Positions 56,064 through 63,812 are shown, numbered from the stretch's first letter. The stretch is DNA of 64,000 nucleotides from Pantoea sp. Cy-639 (GCF_011752525.1 NZ_VWXI01000003.1:310001-374000); one strand, 5' to 3'. Numbers and translations are program-made. The notes: generated from the letters alone by a model not told the origin.

Positions 56064-57019
56064 TACTTCGCGCCATCCAGCGCTCGGGTAACAGGGTCCT
56101 GGCCTATCTTCCAGCACTTGATGGCAGGTTCTGGCACTGCAAGGCTACTGTTCGAGATAGCGCGAATGACATTCGCGGCAATTTCAGCGGCCAGTGCCAC
56201 ATTCACAGGGCCATAACTTGGCATGATTGCGTTAGGCAGCCGTTCCCAGGAAAACTTCGAGGCCAGCGGCTTGCCGTGAAAGTAGGAGTGGGCATTCGGT
56301 ATATAACTGAAGCTCAGCAGGGTGTCATGAATATATCCGCCACTGAACACCGCAATACCACACTCATCACATACTCGCCCGGACTCGTTCGCCAATGTGC
56401 CGGGGTTGTCTGCGGTCACCACCAGGGCCTGCACATGCGCCGAGCAGGTTGCAATAAGACCGTCAATCGTGACATTGGCCTGGTCAATCTCAAGCTCCAG
56501 GTGCTCAAAACGGGCCTCCAAGGCCTCTTGCAGAGCAACCACCTTGGCCTGGCCAACATGCTTGAGCGTCCAGAAAAGCTGGCGATTGAGATTGCTTGCC
56601 TCGACCACATCAGGATCGATCAGCGTCAGTTTCTTTATCCCGCTACCCGCCAGAAGCATCGCAACCATGCTCCCGATCCCGCCACAACCGGCGATAACGA
56701 CTCGAGCAGCATGCAATGACTTTAAATCGCGTATCACATCCGCGCACGTGTCCGCGTTGCACAGCAAGTAGCTTACGGTTCGGCTGGTGGCCGGCTCCCG
56801 CAGCGCGGTCTTGACCTGCCGGATATCGTCCTCGCTCCCCGGGACGAGCGCACCGGCACTGACCAAGGCCTCGTGCAGGGACGCCTCATCCGCCCCCTGC
56901 AACGCCACTATTCCCTTGGGCCCATTGATGTACTTGCCATCAAGCGCCGCCGCATGCAGCAGCGATGGCGCCACCAGCCCCACAGGGGTGCCATTACGAT
57001 AGAAAACCAGATCGTCCAT
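56063..57019 (-). CDS. MccB-like ThiF-family peptide adenylyltransferase
   Basis: A 318-residue protein. Residues 1-100 form an N-terminal domain like the peptide clamp of MccB, with no counterpart in MoeB or ThiF. Then comes the E1-type Rossmann core: VVIAGCGGIGSMVAMLLAGS at about 108-127, LTLIDPDVVEASNLNRQLFW at 131-150 with D135, N143 and R146. The order is that of MccB, which adenylates the C-terminal Asn of microcin C precursor. Only one CxxC (CDEC, 217-220) is present, so the zinc site of MoeB is incomplete. It lies 44 bases after an Asn-terminated peptide gene. GC content is lower than in flanking genes. Confidence 0.85.
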   Translation of the reverse strand: MDDLVFYRNGTPVGLVAPSLLHAAALDGKYINGPKGIVALQGADEASLHEALVSAGALVPGSEDDIRQVKTALREPATSRTVSYLLCNADTCADVIRDLKSLHAARVVIAGCGGIGSMVAMLLAGSGIKKLTLIDPDVVEASNLNRQLFWTLKHVGQAKVVALQEALEARFEHLELEIDQANVTIDGLIATCSAHVQALVVTADNPGTLANESGRVCDECGIAVFSGGYIHDTLLSFSYIPNAHSYFHGKPLASKFSWERLPNAIMPSYGPVNVALAAEIAANVIRAISNSSLAVPEPAIKCWKIGQDPVTRALDGAK

Positions 57020-57027
57020 ATTTATCA

Positions 57028-57048
57028 GGCAGAGGCGATGCCTCTGCC
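57028..57048 (-). promoter_or_regulatory. Perfect hairpin between precursor and adenylase genes
   Basis: GGCAGAGGC-ATC-GCCTCTGCC on the minus strand: a perfect nine-base stem with a three-base loop. The only good Shine-Dalgarno (AGGAGG, 57048-57053) for the ThiF gene lies at its upstream foot, 28 bases from the ATG. When the hairpin folds, that distance shrinks to about eight. It may therefore bridge the ribosome site to the start, or attenuate transcription so that precursor mRNA exceeds adenylase mRNA. Confidence 0.65.
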
Positions 57049-57063
57049 CTCCTGCTCCAATAG

Positions 57064-57267
57064 TTAGTTAGTACAGAACTCGGCCATGAAAGCGAATGCA
57101 GGACTGGTGGCGCACCTGGGATCATAACGCGCGACGGTAAGTGCCTCGGTTTTCAGCGCACGGGTAGTCGTGAGTGGTTCGGGTATTGTTGGAGACGTAG
57201 AAACCGATGCCTGAGCGGCGGTAGAAGACAGGAGAACTATAGAAGCGACGCCGAGTAGATTCCTCAC
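57064..57267 (-). CDS. Candidate microcin C-like precursor peptide ending in Asn
   Basis: A 67-residue peptide. The GTG start at 57267 is chosen because AAGGAGG lies six bases upstream, a near-perfect ribosome site; ATGs at 57300 and 57342 have none. Residues 1-20 (RNLLGVASIVLLSSTAAQA after the start) form a Sec signal with an AQA cleavage site. The mature part of about 47 residues ends FAFMAEFCTN-stop. The last seven residues, M-A-E-F-C-T-N, have the same length and the same first and last residues as the classical MccA heptapeptide MRTGNAN. C-terminal Asn is the residue modified by MccB. No other family was recognised. Confidence 0.7.
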   Translation of the reverse strand: MRNLLGVASIVLLSSTAAQASVSTSPTIPEPLTTTRALKTEALTVARYDPRCATSPAFAFMAEFCTN

Positions 57268-57312
57268 AAACAACCTCCTTAGTTGATGCGAACTGAACAT
57301 GTCCGCGTCAAC

Positions 57313-57342
57313 ATTTAAGATTGCACAAGCAACAGACGTCAA
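57313..57342 (-). promoter_or_regulatory. Candidate sigma70 promoter of the peptide-adenylase-HIT operon
   Basis: On the minus strand TTGACG (57337-57342) and TTAAAT (57313-57318) are separated by 18 bases, about 45 bases before the GTG start. The region is AT-rich and unlike neighbouring DNA. Confidence 0.5.
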
Positions 57343-57624
57343 CGCACCGAACTTTCAGCGAAACAACAGTACTGAAGCGCAATGTAAGAAAATCTCGAAA
57401 ACGATTGTAGAAAACTCAACACACAACAAACGGAGAATTAAAGCGTCGAATGGAACCTTTTCCTGGTTTGCGTAAGAACACATCACGAACCGAATGCCAC
57501 CTTGCACCACGGCGCACTCCGCACACTCAAGAAAAATCTTGCACCGCAGCAAGAGATATCTCTCGCAGTCTTACGAGCGACCAATTGAAAACAGCGCTGA
57601 AAGGCAAGCACACAACACGCCAGC
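57343..57624. other. 282-base AT-rich right arm of the cassette, no gene
   Basis: I see no open frame with a ribosome site, no tRNA and no recognised RNA motif. Base composition is clearly lower in GC than the core genes. It ends at the right direct repeat. Confidence 0.55.
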
Positions 57625-57657
57625 TGAATGCCGAGTCGGAGTTCAACGACTGGCCGG
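57625..57657. repeat. Right 33-bp direct repeat bordering the microcin-like cassette
   Basis: TGAATGCCGAGTCGGAGTTC through CGACTGGCCGG, 30 of 33 bases as in the left copy. The plus strand still reads Q-L-N-A-E-S-E-F-N-D, a remnant of the MetF-like C-terminus, but its stop has become TGG. The minus strand carries the real end of the secreted-protein gene. Confidence 0.85.
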
Positions 57658-57996
57658 CTGCTTCTGCAGCGACAGCCACATGGCGGACTCGAACACGCTT
57701 TTGTCGGGGTGATCGGTACAGTACTGCACGGTGAACGCCTTGATCTGCGCACCCGAAGGCAAGACTTGCAGCGGGATTTTCAGATCAAGGTTGCGCTGCA
57801 TGTTGACCCCGCTGAGGAAGCCCTGGAGCCAGGTGACGACGGCCAGGGTGGTGATCTTGTCCTGGGACTGCTCGGCCTTCATGAACTGCGCGCAGGCGAT
57901 CGAGCCCGCGCCGGCGATGGCATGGTCTCCGGCATGGGCAGAGGTCGCGGCCAAGGCCAGGGACAGGGTGACGGCCAGGGAGAAGTGCCATTTCAT
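57643..57996 (-). CDS. Small secreted protein of unknown function
   Basis: A 117-residue protein with a Sec signal (MKWHFSLAVTLSLALAATSAHA) and a mature part containing two cysteines likely to form a disulfide (GSIACAQFMKAEQSQDK and VQYCTDHPDKS). The pattern VVTWLQGFLSGVNMQ resembles small periplasmic Rap1a/HdeA-like proteins, without a firm match. Its stop lies in the right direct repeat; before the cassette arrived it would have overlapped the MetF-like gene tail to tail. Confidence 0.72.
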   Translation of the reverse strand: MKWHFSLAVTLSLALAATSAHAGDHAIAGAGSIACAQFMKAEQSQDKITTLAVVTWLQGFLSGVNMQRNLDLKIPLQVLPSGAQIKAFTVQYCTDHPDKSVFESAMWLSLQKQPASR

Positions 57997-58233
57997 GCGC
58001 GCTGCGATTCCATGCGGGGGGATGTTGGGGCGCGCATGATGCCATGGTTCAGGGCGCTTTCGAACGCAGGAGAAGGAGGCAGGGCAATTGGTCGATGATC
58101 CGATCATCCGGGGACTGTCATCCTGCCCGCAGCTCAGGAGTGAGCAGCCGGCCACTGATTCATATGCGTCCCGAAAGCCTGTATAACGCGCCAACGACCT
58201 GCGCTCCCGATGTCAGCACAAGGAAACCCCGTC

Positions 58234-58830
58234 ATGCTTCGGCTCTCGATGCCGGCCCTGCTCCTGGCGCTTGCCGGCTGTGCCACCAAGCCCCCCGGCA
58301 ACCCCGACAACCTCTGCGAGATCTTCCGTGAGAAGCCGAAATGGCACGAAGCCGCGTTGAAGATGCAGGCGCGCTGGGGCGCGCCGGTGCAGGTGCCAAT
58401 GGCGATGATGTACCAGGAGTCTTCGTTCAAGCACGACGCCCTGCCGCCGCGCTACTACTTCCTCGGCTTCATCCCCTGGGGCCGGGTCAGCAGCGCCTAC
58501 GGCTACGCCCAGGCCAAGGACGAGACCTGGGCCGACTACAAGCGCGAAGCCGGCGGCTGGGGCGCCAGCCGCGACAACTTCGCCGACGCCCTCGACTTCA
58601 TGGGCTGGTACATACAGAAGAGCCAGCAGGTCAACGGCGTGTCCAAGTGGGACGCCTATGGCCAGTACCTGAATTACCACGAAGGCTGGGGCGGCTACCG
58701 CAACCGCAGCTACGACGCCAAGCCGTGGCTGAAGAACGTGTCGCAGAAGGTCCAGTCGCGAGCCTCGGTGTTCGGGGCGCAGTATCGGAGTTGCGAGCAG
58801 GAACTGTCGCGGGGTGGGTGGTTCTGGTAG
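58234..58830 (+). CDS. Lipoprotein with SLT (lytic transglycosylase-like) domain
   Basis: A 198-residue lipoprotein with lipobox LALAGC near residue 16. The motif PMAMMYQESSFKHDALPPRY carries the catalytic glutamate of SLT folds (ES), followed by GYAQAKDETWADYKRE and YLNYHEGWGGYRN. It likely cleaves or binds peptidoglycan at the outer membrane. The start at 58234 is preferred to 58210 because AAGGA lies before it. Confidence 0.8.
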   Translation: MLRLSMPALLLALAGCATKPPGNPDNLCEIFREKPKWHEAALKMQARWGAPVQVPMAMMYQESSFKHDALPPRYYFLGFIPWGRVSSAYGYAQAKDETWADYKREAGGWGASRDNFADALDFMGWYIQKSQQVNGVSKWDAYGQYLNYHEGWGGYRNRSYDAKPWLKNVSQKVQSRASVFGAQYRSCEQELSRGGWFW

Positions 58831-59010
58831 GCCGATTCCGATGGTGCGGGCGTGACGAGCGCGTTCGCCAGTCAGGATTTATCCCCAATGAGGCGAATCG
58901 TCATTTCTGAAATATTCGCCTGAAGGGCCGGCAACACAAGGTGGACGACGTGTTGCGACTGGGTACTTTCGCGCAATAGGGCCGCAAGGCGGCCCCGATG
59001 ATGCGCAGTA

Positions 59011-59241
59011 TCAGCCTGCAGAAACACCCTCTTCTTTCATCGTCTCCAGCTTGCTGAACTGCTCGCTGGCCAAGCGGCTGATGATCCGGATCGCCTGGTG
59101 AATGCCCGCCGTGTTGCGAAAGCTCAATTGCGGGTTGTGCTCGCATTCCAGCACCTCGTCGTGCTAGACCAGGGCTTCGCCGAGCAGTTCCAGGGTCCAG
59201 ACGTAGCTCTGGATGGAAGACATGCGTTCATGGTCAGACAT
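59011..59241 (-). pseudogene. Small Pseudomonas gene broken by an in-frame amber stop
   Basis: A 77-codon frame with a good GGGAGG site begins MSDHERMSSIQSYVWTLELL, meets TAG at codon 26 (59164-59166), then continues without frameshift as HDEVLECEHNPQLSFRNTAG and HQAIRIISRLASEQFSKLET to a TGA. The downstream half looks like genuine protein. It resembles short hypothetical proteins common in Pseudomonas. It may be a recent nonsense mutation or a sequencing error. Confidence 0.6.
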
Positions 59242-59371
59242 GGGGCACCTCCCGGTTGGCGCGGGTGGCGAGGGAGTGGCTGTCGATCGGATAGAAGGTT
59301 AGGGACGGAGTGGCCGCGGGGGTTGGGCGGCGGAGAGCGGATGCGAGGATCCTCAGGATCTTGGTGGTCAT
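59234..59371 (-). CDS. Small hypothetical protein
   Basis: A 45-residue frame, MTTKILRILASALRRPTPAA..., with AAAGGA six bases upstream of the ATG. It ends eight bases inside the start of the amber-interrupted gene, as coupled pairs do. The protein is basic at the start with no membrane span. Function unknown, and it could be a leader only. Confidence 0.45.
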   Translation of the reverse strand: MTTKILRILASALRRPTPAATPSLTFYPIDSHSLATRANREVPHV

Positions 59372-60275
59372 GCATGAGTTCCTTTCGTTGTGGAACTGCC
59401 ACCGCTCGCGGCCAAGCAAGTTTAGGTGGCAGCAGTACGCGGGTTGGCCGACCGGGACGAAAGGGGCCCGGCACACCCGAAGGTGTCCCGCGCACCACCG
59501 CCATGACGCGACATCGCGGGCACAAAAAAAGCGCCTGCGATGAAGACTGGGCGCTGTTGCGCCTTTCGATTCCGACCGGCCAAGGTCGCGTCGCCGATGC
59601 TTCGGCGACGGAGGGAATTTATTCCTTGGTGACTGCTAATGCAAGCTCAGGGCGGTTGAGAAAAGGCAATGGAGGCTGCCGGAAACTGCCTACCGCGCAG
59701 GTGTAAGCCTAATCGGAAGTGGCCGTGTTAGCGGCAGGCAGCTTTCGGCCCGAAGCGGACGATCCATGTCTTGGGTTAGTGCTGTGTTCGGGTGTGATCG
59801 CCGTGAAGTTTTCAGCGCCTATGAGATCGAGCGCCGCCCGCGCGGCGCATCGCGAGCTGCGCTCGCTCCCACATTTGTTTCGGGCCAGTAACGCCTGTGA
59901 CAGTCGCGCGCGACCGCCTTGTTGGTACGACGCAATATCGAGTCATGCACCAAAGCGTTCGCGCGCAAATCTCACAGGAATAATTGGCCCGAAACAGATG
60001 TGGGAGCGAGCGCAGCTCGCGATGCGCCGCGCGGGCGGCGCTCGATCTGACAGGCGCGAACGTTGTCATGGTGAACGCCCGCTTTGGGCCGTAAGCGGAC
60101 AGTCGCAGCCGACTACTTTCACCCCAAAGCAGCATGTAGCCAAAGGCAAGACTCGGCCAGAAACAGCCTTCCGAATATGTCTACGAAACCGCTGGCAATT
60201 CAGGGATACGTTTCCTTGTCGAACCGAGATCCCCCTAAATCGCGTAGATGCCCAGAGACAAAACGAGACAGACAG
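59372..60275. other. About 0.9 kb without a gene, holding an inverted-repeat element
   Basis: Open frames here are products of the inverted repeat itself: opposite strands encode nearly the same peptide. On the minus strand, GCGCC/GGCGC followed by seven T residues near 59520-59555 may be a weak terminator. Direct repeats of 20 bases flank the inverted repeat (59741-59760 and 60081-60100). Confidence 0.6.
59741..60100. mobile_element. Non-coding inverted-repeat (MITE-like or giant REPIN) element
   Basis: Arms at about 59812-59913 and 59957-60061 are inverted copies; the inner 60 bases (from AGATCGAGCGCCGCCCGCGC to GCTCGCTCCCACAT and GTTTCGGGCC) are almost identical. They enclose about 45 unpaired bases. 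Outside lie direct repeats GCTTTCGGCCCGAAGCGGAC and GCTTTGGGCCGTAAGCGGAC (17 of 20 alike). It encodes no protein. The GCTCGCTCCCACAT core is REP-like, but arms of about 100 bases exceed a normal REPIN. Confidence 0.6.
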
Positions 60276-60305
60276 AAACAACAAAGCCCGCGCTAGGCGG
60301 GCTTT
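60276..60305 (-). terminator. Terminator of the tRNA-Thr transcript
   Basis: On the minus strand AAAGCCCGC and GCGGGCTTT form a nine-base stem followed by TTGTTGTTT, 45 bases beyond the tRNA 3' end. Confidence 0.8.
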
Positions 60306-60350
60306 GCGGGGTGTTTCGTAGACAGTCATAGACTTCTGGAAACTGGTCTC

Positions 60351-60426
60351 TGGTGCCGGAGACAGGAATCGAACCTGCGACCTTCGCGTTACGAGTGCGC
60401 TGCTCTACCGACTGAGCTACACCGGC
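60351..60426 (-). tRNA. tRNA-Thr (CGT anticodon)
   Basis: A 76-base minus-strand tRNA including an encoded CCA. Acceptor GCCGGTG pairs with the 3' CTCCGGC arm, the D-arm reads GTAGCTCAGTCGGTAGAGCA, the anticodon loop is CTCGTAA and the T-arm holds GGTTCGATTCC. The anticodon CGT reads ACG threonine codons. A tRNA-Thr next to pilA also occurs in P. aeruginosa, where it marks pilin gene exchange. Confidence 0.92.
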
Positions 60427-60484
60427 GTGTTGCGCAACGTACCACTGCCGTGTCGGTTACGCAAACCCCTGTTTCACCTCACTT

Positions 60485-60895
60485 TCATTGCGCCGTGCAA
60501 CCATTCGGCGCGAGGTCTTCCTCTACCGTGGTCACGCAACGCCAACCGGCCTGGGTCCGGGCCAGGGTCAGCGTCTTGCCCAGCACATTGGCCGGTGCAT
60601 CGGCCAGGGTACAGGCGATGCTGGCGGTCCCGTCGGCAGCCTTGCCACTGGCGGTGATCGCGCAATGCGCGGTGCTGGGCTGGCCGCCGAGGCTGGCGAC
60701 GTCGGGCACGTCCTTGCCTTCGTTCAGGCGCACGTCCATCGCGGTCTTCAGCGCGGAAATCTCCAGCAGCGCGGCGGCAGCCTTGGCCCGGGCCTGGTGG
60801 TTGGTGTACATGGGGATGGCGACGGTCGCCAGGATGCCGATGATCGCGACGACGATCATCAGTTCGATCAGGGTAATACCTCGTTGCCCTTTCAT
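60485..60895 (-). CDS. pilA: Type IV major pilin
   Basis: A 136-residue type IVa pilin. The short leader MKGQRG is cut before [20 protein letters not shown]; Glu at +5 is kept, while the +1 residue is Ile instead of the usual Phe. The globular domain has cysteines at HCAITAS, SIACTLA, RCVTTV and NGCTAQ, the last pair making a C-terminal disulfide loop. It is divergent from pilC, and PilD encoded at 62323 should process it. Confidence 0.92.
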   Translation of the reverse strand: MKGQRGITLIELMIVVAIIGILATVAIPMYTNHQARAKAAAALLEISALKTAMDVRLNEGKDVPDVASLGGQPSTAHCAITASGKAADGTASIACTLADAPANVLGKTLTLARTQAGWRCVTTVEEDLAPNGCTAQ

Positions 60896-61111
60896 GAACG
60901 GTCTTCCTTCGTGATACGTGGAGGCGCGGCGGGCGCGGGAGCGCCCTGCCGGCAGGGGCGCAGTAGGCCTGAACCGACACCTTTTGTCACCCCTGCACGG
61001 CGGGGCGTCATGTTCGCTGGACTACTCTAGTGAGCCTCAGGCAAACCCGCCTGGCCGTGGGCCCGGCAAGCTGTTACCGGGCTTGTCGCCACTTCGCAAA
61101 GGACGCTCGCC

Positions 61112-62320
61112 ATGCAACCTTCCACCCGTCTCTACTCCTGGGAAGGCGTCGATGCCGCCGGCACCTCCCAGCGTGGCCAGCACAATGGGCGCAGCCCGGC
61201 GTTCGTACGGGCCTGGCTACAGCACCAGGGGATTCGCGCCACGCGGGTACGGCCGGCGGGTGGGCTCGGTTGGCGCTGGCCGCGGCGGGCGGGCAAGGTG
61301 AATGCGCCGGGGTTCAGTCGGCAGCTGGCGACCTTGCTGATGGCAGGGGTGCCGCTGTTGCAGGCGTTCGAGGTGATGGCGCGCAGCACGGCGGACAGCG
61401 CCATGGCCGGGTTGCTGGCGCAGTTGAAGCAGGATGTGGCGTCGGGGCTGGGGTTGGCGGAAGCGTTGCAGCGTCATCCGGCGTGGTTCGATGCGCTGTA
61501 CTGCAACCTGGTACGGGTGGGTGAGCACTCGGGGACGCTGGACCGGCAACTGGAGCAGATGGCCGGGATGCTGGAGAAACGCCGGGCACTGCGGCAGAAG
61601 GTGCGCAAGGCGATGCTGTATCCGGCGTTGTTGCTGCTGACCGGGCTCGGCGTGGCGGCGTTGCTGCTGCTTGAGGTGGTGCCGCGCTTCCAGGAGCTGT
61701 TCGCCAGTTTCGACAAGGCGTTGCCGGCCTTCACGCAATGGGTGATCGATTTATCCACAGGGCTGGGCAATCACCTGATGTGGCTGGTGCTGTCGATCAC
61801 TGCGCTGGGGTTTGCCGGGCGGGCCCTCTATGCACAGCATCTACCGTCGCGACTGTGGATAGTGGGGGTCGTGCTGCGTGCCCCGGTGATCGGCACTCTG
61901 CTCGGGCAAGCGGCACTGGCGCGATTCGCACGCAGCCTGGCGACGTCGTATGCCGCGGGGGTGGCGTTGCTCGATGCGCTGGGCACGGTGGCGCCGGTCA
62001 GTGGTGACTGCCTGCACGAGCGGGCGATCCTGCGTCTGCGCGAGGGGGTGGCGCAGGGCCTCGGCCTGCAGCAGGCGATGGAGGCCGAGCGGCTGTTTCC
62101 GCCGCTGCTGCGCCAGCTGGTGGCGGTCGGCGAGTCGAGCGGTACCCTCGACCGGATGCTGGACAAGGCCGCGCAGCATTACGAAGAGCAGGTCGGCCAG
62201 GCGCTGGAGCAGTTGACCACACTGCTCGAGCCGGCCATCGTGCTGATCCTCGGGCTGCTGGTAGGGGGCCTGGTGGTGGCGATGTACTTGCCGATCTTCC
62301 AGTTGGGTAGCCTGATCTGA
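61112..62320 (+). CDS. pilC: Type IV pilus inner-membrane platform protein
   Basis: A 402-residue protein with two T2SSF domains: FSRQLATLLMAGVPLLQAFE near residue 70, and ARFARSLATSYAAGVALLDA near 270. Each is followed by membrane helices (LLLLTGLGVAALLLLEVVPR and AIVLILGLLVGGLVVAMYLP). It forms the platform on which pilin is assembled. The ATPase gene pilB, usually directly upstream, is absent here. Confidence 0.92.
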   Translation: MQPSTRLYSWEGVDAAGTSQRGQHNGRSPAFVRAWLQHQGIRATRVRPAGGLGWRWPRRAGKVNAPGFSRQLATLLMAGVPLLQAFEVMARSTADSAMAGLLAQLKQDVASGLGLAEALQRHPAWFDALYCNLVRVGEHSGTLDRQLEQMAGMLEKRRALRQKVRKAMLYPALLLLTGLGVAALLLLEVVPRFQELFASFDKALPAFTQWVIDLSTGLGNHLMWLVLSITALGFAGRALYAQHLPSRLWIVGVVLRAPVIGTLLGQAALARFARSLATSYAAGVALLDALGTVAPVSGDCLHERAILRLREGVAQGLGLQQAMEAERLFPPLLRQLVAVGESSGTLDRMLDKAAQHYEEQVGQALEQLTTLLEPAIVLILGLLVGGLVVAMYLPIFQLGSLI

Positions 62321-62322
62321 AC

Positions 62323-63189
62323 ATGAATGCCTGGACCGTAATCGTCGATCACCCGCCGTTCTTTCTCGCCCTGGCCGCGCTGCTGGGGCTGCTGGTGGGC
62401 AGTTTCCTCAATGTGCTGGCGTACCGCCTGCCGATCATGCTCGAGCGCCAGTGGCAGCGCGAAGCACAGGCGCTGCTGGGGCTGGCGCAGGACGAGCACA
62501 CGCGCTTCGATTTGTGCCTGCCGGCGTCGCGCTGCCCGCACTGCCAGCAGCCGATCCGCGCCTGGGAGAACATCCCGCTGCTGAGCTACCTGGCGCTGCG
62601 CGGACGCTGTTCGGGGTGCAAGGCGCGGATCAGCCCGCGCTATCCGCTGGTGGAGCTGGCCTGCGCGCTGCTGTCGTGGCTGGTGGCCTGGCACTTCGGC
62701 CCGGGGATCGAGGCCCTGGCGGTGATGCTGCTGACCTGGGGCCTGCTGGCCCTGAGCCTGATCGACGCCGAGCACCAGTTGCTGCCGGATGTGCTGGTGC
62801 TGCCGCTGTTGTGGCTGGGGCTGATCGTCAATGCCTTCGGGCTGCTGGTGCCGCTGAGCGATGCATTGTGGGGCGCGGTGGCGGGCTACCTGAGCCTGTG
62901 GTCGGTGTACTGGGCGTTCAAGCTGGTCACCGGCAAGGAGGGCATGGGCTTCGGCGACTTCAAGCTGCTGGCCATGCTCGGCGCCTGGGGCGGCTGGCAG
63001 ATCCTGCCGCTGACCTTGATGCTGGCCTCCCTGGTGGGCGCGCTGGTGGGGCTGGCCTTGGTGCGCCTGAAACGTGCGCAGATGGGCGCTGCCTTGTCTT
63101 TTGGTCCTTATCTGGCCATTGCGGGGTGGATCGCATTGCTCTGGGGTGATGAAATAGTCGCCTCCTACCTGCAATTGCTTGGAACCTGA
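62323..63189 (+). CDS. pilD: Prepilin peptidase/N-methyltransferase
   Basis: A 288-residue membrane protease that cleaves and N-methylates type IV pilins and type II pseudopilins. Zinc-binding CPHC and CSGC pairs lie in the cytoplasmic loop, and the catalytic aspartates in [17 protein letters not shown] and [16 protein letters not shown]. It follows pilC by two bases; its stop overlaps the coaE start. Confidence 0.96.
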   Translation: MNAWTVIVDHPPFFLALAALLGLLVGSFLNVLAYRLPIMLERQWQREAQALLGLAQDEHTRFDLCLPASRCPHCQQPIRAWENIPLLSYLALRGRCSGCKARISPRYPLVELACALLSWLVAWHFGPGIEALAVMLLTWGLLALSLIDAEHQLLPDVLVLPLLWLGLIVNAFGLLVPLSDALWGAVAGYLSLWSVYWAFKLVTGKEGMGFGDFKLLAMLGAWGGWQILPLTLMLASLVGALVGLALVRLKRAQMGAALSFGPYLAIAGWIALLWGDEIVASYLQLLGT

Positions 63190-63812
63190 TGAGCACAGCG
63201 CCCTTCACTCCCTGGATCCTTGGCCTGACCGGCGGCATCGGCAGCGGCAAGAGCGCCGCCGCCGAGCGTTTCGTCGAGTTGGGCGTGCACCTGGTCGATG
63301 CCGACCAGGCGGCGCGCTGGGTGGTCGAGCCCGGCCGCCCTGCCCTGGCCCGCATCGTCGAGCGCTTCGGCCCCGGCGTGCTGCAGGACGATGGCCAGCT
63401 CGACCGCGCGGCCCTGCGCCAGTTGATCTTCGCCGACCCGGCACAACGCCAGTGGCTGGAACAGTTGCTGCACCCGCTGATCGGCCAGGAGATCTTCAGC
63501 TACCTGGCCAAGGCCGAGACGCCCTATGCGGTGTATGTCTCGCCCTTGCTGATCGAGTCGGGACAGCACCAGAAGATCCAGCGCATCCTGGTGATCGACG
63601 CGCCGACCGACTTGCAGGTGGCGCGCACCTTGTCGCGCGACAACACCAGCCCGGAACAGGTGCAGGCGATCCTCAGGGCCCAGCTGGCCCGGGAAGAACG
63701 TCTGCGCCATGCCGATGACGTGGTGGTCAATGATCGCGACCTGGCGTCGCTGCACGCCGAGATCGACCGCCTGCACCACTTTTACCTGACTTTACGAGGA
63801 GGCCAGCCATGA
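63189..63812 (+). CDS. coaE: Dephospho-CoA kinase
   Basis: A 207-residue kinase for the last step of coenzyme A synthesis. The P-loop reads [20 protein letters not shown] and the family motif [17 protein letters not shown] follows. Conserved placement between pilD and yacG. Its ATG overlaps the pilD stop codon. Confidence 0.96.
   Translation: MSTAPFTPWILGLTGGIGSGKSAAAERFVELGVHLVDADQAARWVVEPGRPALARIVERFGPGVLQDDGQLDRAALRQLIFADPAQRQWLEQLLHPLIGQEIFSYLAKAETPYAVYVSPLLIESGQHQKIQRILVIDAPTDLQVARTLSRDNTSPEQVQAILRAQLAREERLRHADDVVVNDRDLASLHAEIDRLHHFYLTLRGGQP

Noticed and set aside
57064..57342. Longer 92-codon version of the precursor peptide starting at 57342
   Set aside because: ATGs at 57342 and 57300 lack ribosome sites and would place charged residues before the signal peptide, while GTG at 57267 has AAGGAGG at ideal spacing. 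The -35 element also overlaps the longer start.
59719..60321. Two facing open frames giving nearly the same peptide on opposite strands
   Set aside because: The likeness is a by-product of the inverted repeat; composition is S/R/A-rich and no ribosome site is present.
60066..60329. An 87-codon frame between the inverted-repeat element and tRNA-Thr
   Set aside because: It runs through the tRNA terminator hairpin and has no ribosome site or recognisable domain.
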